A DNA stretch of 6,146 nucleotides from positions 1 through 6,146 of the forward strand of contig JAJCXU010000150.1 of the NCBI GenBank assembly GCA_029263275.1, written 5' to 3'. Under the pieces are notes generated by a model. That model ran no database searches, was not told where the DNA came from, and worked only from the letters and a program-made list of their open reading frames with translations. The position numbers were made by a program, and so were the translations under genes. The DNA is from Ilumatobacter sp. (GTDB lineage: Bacteria > Actinomycetota > Acidimicrobiia > Acidimicrobiales > Ilumatobacteraceae). Every line of letters begins with the position of its first letter. The first letter of the stretch is position 1. Below are positions 1 through 5,366 of this stretch, piece by piece.

Positions 1-1
1 G

Positions 2-43
2 ATGGCGGGCCGAGAACCGGCCAAGCCGGTGAAGCAGAGATGA
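2..43 (+). CDS. Possible C-terminal tail of an upstream gene (partial)
   Basis: The frame starting at base 2 is open from the window edge to a TGA at 41-43 and encodes a short basic, Pro/Lys/Arg-rich peptide ending PAKPVKQR. Such a charged tail would suit the end of a protein whose body lies left of the window. The in-frame ATG at 2-4 would then be an internal Met. The other two forward frames look no better: one stops at 32 and the third runs into the non-coding region. Fourteen codons are too few to name a family, so this is only a possibility. Confidence 0.25.
   Translation: MAGREPAKPVKQR
16..30. repeat. Small perfect hairpin, ACCGGC-CAA-GCCGGT
   Basis: A 6-bp perfect inverted repeat with a 3-nt loop lies within the possible gene tail at the left edge. 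There is no T-tract after it on either strand, so a terminator role is not supported; it may be chance in GC-rich DNA. Confidence 0.3.
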
Positions 44-131
44 CATGGATCCTCCGAGGACAGTGCACAACGCGTCGGACTTCGACGCCGTCGTCCATGA
101 TCCAACGATCCGCAGCTCGGTCCATCGGCCC

Positions 132-160
132 ATCGGACCGATCCGACTGGTCCGATCGGT
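132..160. promoter_or_regulatory. Nested inverted repeats upstream of the two-component operon (candidate operator)
   Basis: ATCGGACC (132-139) is repeated inverted as GGTCCGAT (149-156) with a 9-nt spacer. An overlapping pair, ACCGATC (137-143) and GATCGGT (154-160), uses the same bases in a second register. CCATCGG also occurs twice as a direct repeat just before it (122-128 and 130-136). The block lies about 50-75 bp upstream of the kinase's proposed -10 box, a normal place for an activator or repressor site. Self-regulation by the response regulator encoded at 1384-2034 is a reasonable guess. A terminator for an upstream gene is an alternative, but no T-run follows. Confidence 0.4.
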
Positions 161-208
161 CGGCCCACAATCGTCCGTTCGGCCGATACCACGTCGGGCG
201 CAGTTCTC

Positions 209-221
209 TACGCTGACACCG
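209..221 (+). promoter_or_regulatory. -10 box TACGCT placed for a leaderless kinase mRNA
   Basis: TACGCT (209-214) fits the actinobacterial TANNNT -10 pattern and lies exactly 6 nt before the GTG at 221, so transcription would begin at or near the start codon. No Shine-Dalgarno-like sequence precedes the GTG, which agrees with a leaderless message. No clear -35 hexamer is seen 16-18 bp upstream. Confidence 0.5.
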
Positions 222-1387
222 TGGGTCGTCGTATCTCTCAGTTGACCGTGTTGTTCCGGTCGGTCCTTGAGGTCCCCGCTGTGCCCGATCCACCACGACG
301 CGTGCAGCGCGATTACTGGCTCGTCGCGGCGATCACCACCGGCGCCGTCGTCGAGGGGATCTTGCGGACCGATCTCAGATGGCCCGCGGTCGCGACCATC
401 AGCGTCGTGCTCGCGGGCCTCACGGTACTGTGGCGGCGCACGCAGCCGCTGGCGATGGCGACCATCGCGTTCGGCTCCGTCGCCATACTCGATGTCGTGG
501 CCCGCCTTGCTGCGGACGGGCCCCTCGAGATCTACTCCTTCGCGTTCCTACTCGTTTTCCCCTATGCCCTGTTCCGATGGGCATCGGGGCGCCACGCTGC
601 ACTCGGTCTCTGCCTGCCATTCATCCCGTTGATCGTTGGATTGCTCGCCGGTGGGGAAACGATCGGCGACGCCATCGGCGCGACGATCGTCGTGCTCTTC
701 CCGGCAGTCGTGGGCGTGGAAGTCCGACATCTCGTCGGCAGTCGGGATCGTGTCCGCGAGGACGCGAGGGAGCGCGAGCGCGAGCTGCTCGCGAGGGAAC
801 TCCACGACACGGTGGCGCACCACGTCTCGGCAATCGCCATCCAGGCGCAGGCGGGACAGGTGGTCGGTGCGACGCGCCCGGAGGCCGCAATGGAAGCGCT
901 CGGCGTGATCGAAGACGCGGCGTCGCGCACGCTCGCCGAGATGCGCGGCATCGTCAGCGCCCTCCGCGACTTCGACGCCGCCGAGCTGGCCCCGCAGCCG
1001 GGGGTTGCCGACATCGAGTCGCTGGCGACGGCGGTCGACGAGACGACGCCTGTCGTCCACGTGTCGGTCGACGGTCACCTCGGCCACGTGAACGCGAGCG
1101 CCGGGGCTGCCGTCTACCGGATCACCCAGGAATCGATCACCAATGCGCGCCGCCACGCGACCGACGCAACGCGCGTCGATGTCAGCATCGTCGCGACAGA
1201 CCTCGACGTGTCGGTCCACGTGATCGACGACGGAGTCGGCGCATCGGAGCCCGACCTGACCGGCTTCGGCATCGTCGGCATGACGGAACGAACCAGTCTG
1301 CTCGGAGGGTCGTTTCGCGCCGGACCGCATCGTGACGGCGGCTGGGAAGTCGCCGCGACGATCCCGATCGACGGAGCGAGGAGATGA
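221..1387 (+). CDS. Membrane sensor histidine kinase, DesK/NarL-partner type (HisKA_3)
   Basis: This 388-residue protein should autophosphorylate on His and pass the phosphate to the regulator encoded next. About six hydrophobic segments fill residues 32-168 (roughly 32-48, 55-71, 76-96, 103-120, 127-144, 148-168) with very short loops, so the signal is probably sensed within or at the membrane. A charged helix (174-192) leads to the HisKA_3 H-box, ARELHDTVAHH, with His195 as the likely phospho-acceptor. The HATPase_c domain has an N-box (ITQESITNARRHA, Glu304 and Asn308), a G1 box (DDGVG, 336-340) and a G2 box (GFGIVGM, 348-354), so all catalytic parts are present. The length is normal for the family. 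I chose the GTG at 221 because a -10 box lies 6 nt upstream and no ribosome binding site is visible. The inducing signal cannot be read from the sequence. Related kinases often serve cell-envelope or drug-stress ABC transporters, but none lies in this window. Confidence 0.93.
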   Translation: MGRRISQLTVLFRSVLEVPAVPDPPRRVQRDYWLVAAITTGAVVEGILRTDLRWPAVATISVVLAGLTVLWRRTQPLAMATIAFGSVAILDVVARLAADGPLEIYSFAFLLVFPYALFRWASGRHAALGLCLPFIPLIVGLLAGGETIGDAIGATIVVLFPAVVGVEVRHLVGSRDRVREDARERERELLARELHDTVAHHVSAIAIQAQAGQVVGATRPEAAMEALGVIEDAASRTLAEMRGIVSALRDFDAAELAPQPGVADIESLATAVDETTPVVHVSVDGHLGHVNASAGAAVYRITQESITNARRHATDATRVDVSIVATDLDVSVHVIDDGVGASEPDLTGFGIVGMTERTSLLGGSFRAGPHRDGGWEVAATIPIDGARR

Positions 1388-2034
1388 CGATCCGGGTGCT
1401 CGTCGCCGAAGACCAGGACCTCGTGCGGACCGGACTTCGGATGATCCTCGATGCACAGGAGGGCATCGAGGTGGTCGCTGAAGTCGCGGACGGGCGAGAG
1501 GCGGTCGAGTCGGCGCAACGACTCCGGCCCGACGTCTGCCTGCTCGACATCCGGATGCCACGACTCGACGGCATCGAGGCCACCCGGCTCCTCTCTGGCC
1601 CCGACGTCGCCCACCCGATCCCGGTGGTCGTGATCACCACGTTCGATCTCGACGAGTACGTCCACGGCGCGCTCAAAGCGGGCGCTCGTGGCTTCCTGCT
1701 GAAGGATGCCGGCCCGGAGCTGCTCGTCCAGGCGATCCACGCTGCCGCCGACGGCGACGCATTGATCGCTCCGAGCATCACCGCCCGCCTCCTCGCTCAC
1801 TTCACGGCCGGAACCACACCATCCGCTGAACCCGTTGACGCTTTGACCGTTCGTGAGGAAGAGGTGTTGCGCTCTGTGGCCGCCGGACGGACGAATGCCG
1901 AAGTCGCCGAGGATCTTCACATCAGCCTCAGCACCGTGAAGACCCACCTCGCGAGCCTCACCTCCAAACTCGGCGTACGCAATCGCGTCGAGATCGCAAT
2001 GTGGGCCTATGAGTCCGGGCGTATCGCCCGCTGA
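1384..2034 (+). CDS. NarL/LuxR-family response regulator
   Basis: This 216-residue cytoplasmic transcription regulator is the evident partner of the preceding kinase. The receiver domain covers residues 3-120. Its acidic pair is Glu9/Asp10, the phospho-acceptor is Asp55 (CLLDIRMPR), the switch Thr is Thr85 (VVITTFD) and the conserved Lys is Lys107 (GFLLKDA). A linker at 138-152 leads to a LuxR-type helix-turn-helix (153-211), with the typical LTVREEEVL start and the TNAEVAEDLHISLSTVKTHL recognition region. The ATG overlaps the kinase stop as ATGA. GGAG at 1373-1376 lies 7 nt upstream, so this gene is read by ribosome binding and coupling, unlike the leaderless genes nearby. Its DNA targets are unknown; the inverted repeats at 132-160 are a candidate site. 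All key residues are present and the length is standard. Confidence 0.95.
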   Translation: MTIRVLVAEDQDLVRTGLRMILDAQEGIEVVAEVADGREAVESAQRLRPDVCLLDIRMPRLDGIEATRLLSGPDVAHPIPVVVITTFDLDEYVHGALKAGARGFLLKDAGPELLVQAIHAAADGDALIAPSITARLLAHFTAGTTPSAEPVDALTVREEEVLRSVAAGRTNAEVAEDLHISLSTVKTHLASLTSKLGVRNRVEIAMWAYESGRIAR

Positions 2035-2050
2035 GCGGCGAGAGAACCAG

Positions 2051-2083
2051 AAAGCCCCCGGCAGCGCTGCTACCAGGGGCTTT
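2051..2083. terminator. Bidirectional terminator between the regulator gene and tRNA-Ala
   Basis: AAAGCCCC (2051-2058) pairs perfectly with GGGGCTTT (2076-2083). The loop holds a smaller GCAGC/GCTGC self-complementary core. The stem ends in A/T triplets on both sides, giving a short U-run in each direction. It lies 16 bp after the response-regulator stop and 14 bp after the tRNA 3' end, so it can serve both converging transcripts. Confidence 0.75.
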
Positions 2084-2097
2084 GCCGATTGATGTGT

Positions 2098-2173
2098 TGG
2101 TGGAGACGATGGGAATCGAACCCACGACATCTTGCTTGCAAAGCAAGTGCTCTGCCAACTGAGCTACGTCCCC
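2098..2173 (-). tRNA. tRNA-Ala(TGC), with encoded CCA
   Basis: Read on the minus strand, the gene folds as a full cloverleaf. The acceptor stem is GGGGACG/CGTCTCC, the D arm GCTC-AGTTGGCA-GAGC, the anticodon arm CTTGC-TTTGCAA-GCAAG, the variable loop ATGTC and the T arm GTGGG-TTCGATT-CCCAT. The anticodon TGC reads GCA and wobble Ala codons. The third acceptor pair is G3-U70, the main identity mark for alanyl-tRNA synthetase, which supports the call. The discriminator base is A (2101) and CCA is encoded (2100-2098). The gene is convergent with the response regulator and follows the GlxA-like regulator on the same strand, with a hairpin (2255-2297) between them that probably keeps their transcription apart. 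Confidence 0.97.
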
Positions 2174-2185
2174 AGAGGCACCCTC

Positions 2186-2191
2186 ACGATA
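2186..2191 (-). promoter_or_regulatory. Candidate -10 box for tRNA-Ala
   Basis: On the minus strand TATCGT (2191 to 2186) ends 12 nt before the tRNA 5' end, leaving a leader of about 5-6 nt, as is usual for tRNA genes. The -35 region is not recognisable. The box lies in the loop of a perfect 7-bp inverted repeat, CAGAGGC (2173-2179) and GCCTCTG (2195-2201). Confidence 0.4.
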
Positions 2192-2254
2192 GCGGCCTCT
2201 GAGGATCTCCCACCTCAGACGTTTCGCACTTCTTGATCCCGTCCGCCGGTCGTT

Positions 2255-2297
2255 CTCTGCCCGGAAGGGGCAGCAATGCTGTGCTGAGCGGGCAGAG
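2255..2297 (-). terminator. Hairpin after the GlxA-like regulator gene, probable terminator
   Basis: CTCTGCCCG (2255-2263) and CGGGCAGAG (2289-2297) form a perfect 9-bp stem. The 25-nt loop contains a second small stem (CAGCA 2271-2275, TGCTG 2282-2286). It starts 17 bp beyond the regulator's stop codon. No U-tract follows on the minus strand, so it would be an atypical actinobacterial terminator without a tail. Confidence 0.5.
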
Positions 2298-2314
2298 CTG
2301 GCCGGGGATTCGAG

Positions 2315-3322
2315 TCAGGCGGCGGGGACGCGGGTGAAGGTGGCTCGGTAGTTGCTCGGGGTGGAGCCGACGACCTTGGTGAAGTGCTGGCGCAGAGCTG
2401 CGGCTGAGCCGAAGCCGCAAGTGGCGGCGATGTCGTCGATCGTGGCGTGGGTGGTTTCGAGCGCGGACTGTGCGGCCACAACTCGCTGGTGCAGGATCCA
2501 CTGCAGCGGGGTGGTGCCGGTTGCGGCCTTGAACCGGCGAGCAAACGTGCGCGGCGTCATCGCCGCCCGCCGCGCCAGCTCATCGACGGTCAGATTTCGC
2601 TGCAGGTTGCCTTCGACCCACTGCAGCACGGCACGCAGATCGCCCTCGACATCGTCGGAGTGCGGGACGGGCTGATCGATGTATTGCGCCTGGCCCCCGT
2701 CGCGGTGTGGCGGCACCACCATGCGTCGGGCAATCGTGTTGGCCACCTCGGCGCCCCAGTCCTCCCGCACGAGATGTAGACACAGATCGATCGCCGCCGA
2801 CGTGCCCGCCGAGGTGTACAGCCGGTCGCCACCGGTGTACAGCACGTCAGGCTTCACTTCGATCGACGGGTGCCGGGCGGTGAACTGCTTCATGTAGACC
2901 CAGTGCGTGGTGGCGCTCCGCCCGTCGAGCAGGCCGGTCGCCGCCAGCGGGAAGGCCCCCGAGCAGAACGAAACGATCCGAGCTCCACGGGCGTACGCCG
3001 TGCGGAGCGCATCCATCACCTCGGGGTCGTAGTCGATCGTCGGGCTCGGGCGCCCGCCGTTGGGGAGGATGATCGTGTCAGCCCACTCGAGCGTTGAGAG
3101 ATCGTGATCGAGCACCAGGTCGAATCCACTCTCGACGCGCAGGCGCGGGCCCTCGTTACTGCAGAGTCGCACCTCGGAGTACGGCACACCCATCGTGGTC
3201 CGATCGTTGCCCCACACTTCGATCGCCACGGCGGTTTCGAACATCGCCGGCCGATCGAACATGAGAACTGCCACTCGATGCTCGCGTTCCTGCCTCTGCA
3301 ACGTGTCGTTTTTCTTGCTCAT
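2315..3322 (-). CDS. GlxA-family transcription regulator (DJ-1/PfpI-like domain plus AraC HTH)
   Basis: This 335-residue cytoplasmic regulator has a DJ-1/PfpI-like, class I glutamine amidotransferase-type domain over residues 15-185. The elbow Cys is present (SFCSGAF, Cys120). The linker motif RRMVVPPHRDGGQAQY (200-214) is characteristic of this family. A two-helix-turn-helix AraC domain follows: LTVDELARRAAMTPRTFARRF (about 244-264) and TIDDIAATCGFGSAAALRQHF (about 294-314). In known members the first domain senses a small molecule rather than acting as an amidase or protease; the ligand here is unknown. The frame extends 18 codons upstream to an ATG at 3376, but I prefer the ATG at 3322. 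That places the protein at the family's usual length of about 320, makes it start just before the conserved domain, and removes a coding claim over a perfect palindrome. No Shine-Dalgarno sequence precedes this ATG. The gene is divergent from the 66-residue gene at 3375. Confidence 0.9.
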   Translation of the reverse strand: MSKKNDTLQRQEREHRVAVLMFDRPAMFETAVAIEVWGNDRTTMGVPYSEVRLCSNEGPRLRVESGFDLVLDHDLSTLEWADTIILPNGGRPSPTIDYDPEVMDALRTAYARGARIVSFCSGAFPLAATGLLDGRSATTHWVYMKQFTARHPSIEVKPDVLYTGGDRLYTSAGTSAAIDLCLHLVREDWGAEVANTIARRMVVPPHRDGGQAQYIDQPVPHSDDVEGDLRAVLQWVEGNLQRNLTVDELARRAAMTPRTFARRFKAATGTTPLQWILHQRVVAAQSALETTHATIDDIAATCGFGSAAALRQHFTKVVGSTPSNYRATFTRVPAA

Positions 3323-3329
3323 GTCGGCA

Positions 3330-3348
3330 ATTCTGCCATTGGCAGAAT
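3330..3348. promoter_or_regulatory. Perfect 19-bp palindrome, candidate operator
   Basis: ATTCTGCCATTGGCAGAAT is a 9-bp perfect inverted repeat about one central base. It lies 8 bp upstream of the regulator's ATG, and one arm contains CAGAAT, a possible -10 box on the minus strand with 7 nt to the start codon. A bound protein would block that promoter. A related half-site, ATTCTTGCCA (3364-3373), with one extra base, lies just before the divergent gene at 3375. Self-repression by the GlxA-like regulator is an inference; another repressor could use the site. Confidence 0.6.
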
Positions 3349-3362
3349 GACACGCACCAGCG

Positions 3363-3368
3363 CATTCT
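3363..3368 (+). promoter_or_regulatory. Weak -10 box for the 66-residue protein gene
   Basis: CATTCT lies 6 nt before the ATG at 3375, and no ribosome binding site is visible, so a leaderless message is possible. The match to TANNNT is partial (A at position 2 and T at position 6), so support is limited. Confidence 0.3.
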
Positions 3369-3374
3369 TGCCAC

Positions 3375-3575
3375 ATGATGTTTGCTCCGTTCTGCCCGAC
3401 TCACGATTCCAAGGTCTTGATGACCCGTCGCAACGTGCTCAGCTTCTGGAACGGCCCTGACGGGTCGGTCATCCGATGGAAGTGCACCTGCGGCCATGAA
3501 GGTTTCCTCGATCGCCACGGCGACTCGTCTGATTGTGTCTCGCACGACGAGGCCGCTGCCATCCTCGTGCCGTAG
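3375..3575 (+). CDS. Small Cys/His protein, possible zinc-binding (66 residues)
   Basis: I do not know a function for this 66-residue soluble protein. Residues that could bind a metal are Cys7 and His10 (CPTH), Cys37 and Cys39 with His41 (CTCGHEG), and Cys54 and His57. The block WKCTCGHEG resembles a knuckle in small actinobacterial hypothetical proteins. The centre, SKVLMTRRNVLSFWNGPDGSV, looks like a strand-turn-strand ahead of that knuckle. The start could be either Met of the opening ATGATG. The gene is divergent from the GlxA-like regulator and shares its upstream palindrome region. It is convergent with the zinc-ribbon gene, with 27 bp between the two stop codons and no clear terminator. 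It seems real because its codon use fits the window and its neighbours bracket it tightly. Confidence 0.7.
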   Translation: MMFAPFCPTHDSKVLMTRRNVLSFWNGPDGSVIRWKCTCGHEGFLDRHGDSSDCVSHDEAAAILVP

Positions 3576-3602
3576 CCAACGACGCGCCACGCGACCCGAA
3601 CG

Positions 3603-3782
3603 TCAGTCGTCTTTGAGGGCGACGGCGTTCGGAGTCACGTTCATCTTCGGCTCGTACTCCGCCACGTCGACGTCACGTGCATCGGAACGAATCGTCGCTC
3701 GGAGCACGCCGCAGCACTCGTCGCAGGGGCCGTAGAAGTCCTGGGTCACCGTCGATTGACAACGTGGGCACGCAAACTCCAT
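3603..3782 (-). CDS. Zinc-ribbon protein (59 residues)
   Basis: This short protein begins with a treble or ribbon-like metal site: Cys5-x2-Cys8 (CPRC), then Cys20-x2-Cys23 with an extra Cys24 (CDECC). A charged, Cys-free second half ends EYEPKMNVTPNAVALKDD. I recall closely similar small proteins, with the same MNVTPNAVALKD ending, as conserved hypotheticals in actinobacteria, so the tail is likely the conserved functional part. No role is known to me; RNA, ribosome or partner-protein contact are all possible. The frame stays open further upstream, to 3959, but that part overlaps the divergent gene and has no Cys. I therefore start at the ATG at 3782, which has TAACGT 7 nt upstream and no ribosome binding site. 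Confidence 0.8.
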   Translation of the reverse strand: MEFACPRCQSTVTQDFYGPCDECCGVLRATIRSDARDVDVAEYEPKMNVTPNAVALKDD

Positions 3783-3789
3783 GCGACTG

Positions 3790-3795
3790 ACGTTA
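3790..3795 (-). promoter_or_regulatory. -10 box TAACGT for the zinc-ribbon gene
   Basis: On the minus strand TAACGT (3795 to 3790) lies 7 nt before the ATG at 3782, the spacing expected for a leaderless transcript. It stands back to back with the plus-strand box at 3803-3808, only 7 bp away. Confidence 0.5.
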
Positions 3796-3802
3796 CAACG
3801 CC

Positions 3803-3808
3803 TACGAT
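3803..3808 (+). promoter_or_regulatory. -10 box TACGAT for the propeller-like membrane protein operon
   Basis: TACGAT fits TANNNT and lies 8 nt before the ATG at 3817, giving a leader of zero to two bases. No Shine-Dalgarno sequence is present. Its -35 region would fall at or inside the start of the divergent zinc-ribbon gene. Confidence 0.45.
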
Positions 3809-3816
3809 CCAGAGCG

Positions 3817-5361
3817 ATGTCCGACTCTCGCCCGCCGATTTTCGACGACGGCGGTGGTCTGCCCGACGTCGATCGCACCCGGCGCCGAACCGATCCGGGT
3901 CGCCGACGCCGAACCGATGGAAGTGAGCCCGCGCCCGTCGAGAAGACCGTGTGGGACACCGACGACGACGGCAGCGACTGGCGCGGTCCGAACTACCTCA
4001 TCCGCCGAGCGATTGTGGTCGGCCTGGTCGTTGCCGTCATCGCGGTCGTCGCTGTTCTCGTGGGCCAACTCCTTGGTGGCGACGACGACGGACCGAGATC
4101 AGGCTTCGGCAGCGCTGAGTGGAACAGTGTGGTCACCGTCGACAACACCGCCGGCACCGTGGTCATCACCGACACCAACGGCGAAGAGACCAACCGGTTC
4201 CGCTTCGGGCTCTCCTCGCTCTCCGACACCGAGGTCGTCGGCAGCACGCTGATCAGCATCGATCGTGATGCCCTGGCCGTGGTGCCGCTCGACGCCAAGG
4301 CGGAGATCACGATCGCCGACGACGTGACCACGGTCGAGATCGCCTCGACCGGCGCCTTGCTCAGGCCATCAGGCAGCACGCAGACGGTCGTTGCGCAGAA
4401 CGAGTCGTCAGAACAACTGGTCATGGTGCACGGCCCGACAGCCGAGGTCATCGATACCGCAGCCGCCGACACGGTGCCGGGAGCACGCTACGACCTCGCC
4501 CAGGCACGCACCGAACCCGCCGGACGCCACGTGCTCGTCACCGACACCGGCAACTTCCAGAGCGTCCTCTTCTCCTTCGATCGTGACGATCCATCGTTCT
4601 TCCCCGGCCTCGCCCTCGCGGTCAACGACGACATCGTGGTCACCGTGGTCAACGTCGGGACCAACGCCAACGTCGCGGTCTTCGATCATGCGGGCGACCC
4701 CGGCGTCGCTGCCCAGACCGCATCGGTCCGCGCCGGCATGATCGTGGCCGGCAGGGTCATTCTTGTTGGCATCGACGGTGAGGTCCTCGGGCTCTCGCTG
4801 AGCAATGGCGACATCACCGAACTCGGCAGCCTGTCGATCGGTACCGTCGAGTCAGGCCATGTGGCCACCCGCGGCGACCGCCTCGTCGTCGTCGGCGAGA
4901 TGGGAACCGCGTTGATCGACGCCGATGGCACCGTCCTCGCCGAGTTGCCCGGAGCTCGGCCCACGACTTCGGGTGTCGACCAACTCGCGCCCCATCGCAG
5001 CGCATGTCTGATCGTCGAACGCGACGCGGCGGGCGAGATCGCAGTCCTCGACCTGGAGACGGGCACCATCAGCGCCGAAGCGCTCGCCAGCTCCGACGTG
5101 CTCGGTGCCGCCGACGGATGCCAGCCGATCGTTCCGACGTCGGCCGGCTACTTGTCACTCACGGCCGAGGCGGTCACCCCGGTAACGCTCGTCGGAGACG
5201 TCGTCGCCATCTCGCCCGACGGTGCCACGGTCGGAGTGGAACGCGCCAACCGCCTCGAGCTCTTCCCGCGAGAAACCGACGACACGGCCGACGACGATGA
5301 CGAGGTCGAGCCCGTCGACGTCGGGCGCAGTGGCCGCGACATCTTCTTCGCCGACCTCTGA
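3817..5361 (+). CDS. Single-pass membrane protein with beta-propeller-like outer domain, function unknown
   Basis: This 514-residue protein has four parts. The first is a polar N-terminus (1-62) with an Arg-rich patch at 20-32 and no signal peptidase site. The second is one membrane helix, about 64-87 (AIVVGLVVAVIAVVAVLVGQLL). The third is a large region (100-480) of short repeated beta-strands and Gly/Asp turns, such as VVTVDN, VVITDTNGEE, LLVVGEM-like stretches and AVLDLETGTI, suggestive of a divergent propeller or WD40/PQQ-like fold. The last is an acidic segment (487-501) before the end GRDIFFADL. Positive charge before the helix predicts the N-terminus inside and the beta-rich domain outside the cell. 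No catalytic motif is seen. The frame opens 12 codons earlier at 3781, but that ATG overlaps the divergent gene's start codon; ATG 3817 has a -10 box at the right distance and begins MSDSRPP. The Cys-rich gene follows after 5 bp, implying one transcript. Confidence 0.85.
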   Translation: MSDSRPPIFDDGGGLPDVDRTRRRTDPGRRRRTDGSEPAPVEKTVWDTDDDGSDWRGPNYLIRRAIVVGLVVAVIAVVAVLVGQLLGGDDDGPRSGFGSAEWNSVVTVDNTAGTVVITDTNGEETNRFRFGLSSLSDTEVVGSTLISIDRDALAVVPLDAKAEITIADDVTTVEIASTGALLRPSGSTQTVVAQNESSEQLVMVHGPTAEVIDTAAADTVPGARYDLAQARTEPAGRHVLVTDTGNFQSVLFSFDRDDPSFFPGLALAVNDDIVVTVVNVGTNANVAVFDHAGDPGVAAQTASVRAGMIVAGRVILVGIDGEVLGLSLSNGDITELGSLSIGTVESGHVATRGDRLVVVGEMGTALIDADGTVLAELPGARPTTSGVDQLAPHRSACLIVERDAAGEIAVLDLETGTISAEALASSDVLGAADGCQPIVPTSAGYLSLTAEAVTPVTLVGDVVAISPDGATVGVERANRLELFPRETDDTADDDDEVEPVDVGRSGRDIFFADL

Positions 5362-5366
5362 CTGCG

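Noticed and set aside
45..245. 66-codon open frame on the + strand before the kinase
   Set aside because: The peptide is low in structure and repeats Arg/Pro/Ser/Val because of the inverted-repeat DNA. It runs over the kinase promoter and start, and has no ribosome binding site.
548..1561. 337-codon open frame on the - strand opposite the kinase and regulator
   Set aside because: It is antisense to two genes with complete catalytic motifs, is Arg/Asp-rich, and shows no domain; it is a typical GC-rich shadow.
1114..2130. 338-codon open frame on the - strand
   Set aside because: It starts inside the tRNA gene, passes the terminator and runs antisense to the regulator; no domain is visible.
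2098..2173. tRNA-Ala as an integration site of a mobile element
   Set aside because: There is no integrase in the window and I see no second copy of the tRNA 3' end. The flanking genes share the same base composition.
3323..3376. N-terminal extension of the GlxA-like regulator to the ATG at 3376
   Set aside because: It would code through the perfect palindrome and overlap the divergent gene's start. The added 18 residues are outside the family's usual N-terminus.
3781..3816. Start of the membrane protein at the ATG at 3781
   Set aside because: This ATG overlaps the divergent zinc-ribbon start codon, and the added codons cover both -10 boxes; ATG 3817 fits better.
3783..3959. Upstream extension of the zinc-ribbon frame to 3959
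   Set aside because: It is antisense to the membrane protein's N-terminus and Arg/Ser-rich with no Cys; the ribbon begins immediately after the ATG at 3782.
3993..4472. 159-codon open frame on the - strand opposite the membrane protein
   Set aside because: The Ser/Thr/Val-rich composition mirrors the Gly/Asp/Val codons of the sense strand, and it lacks a start signal.
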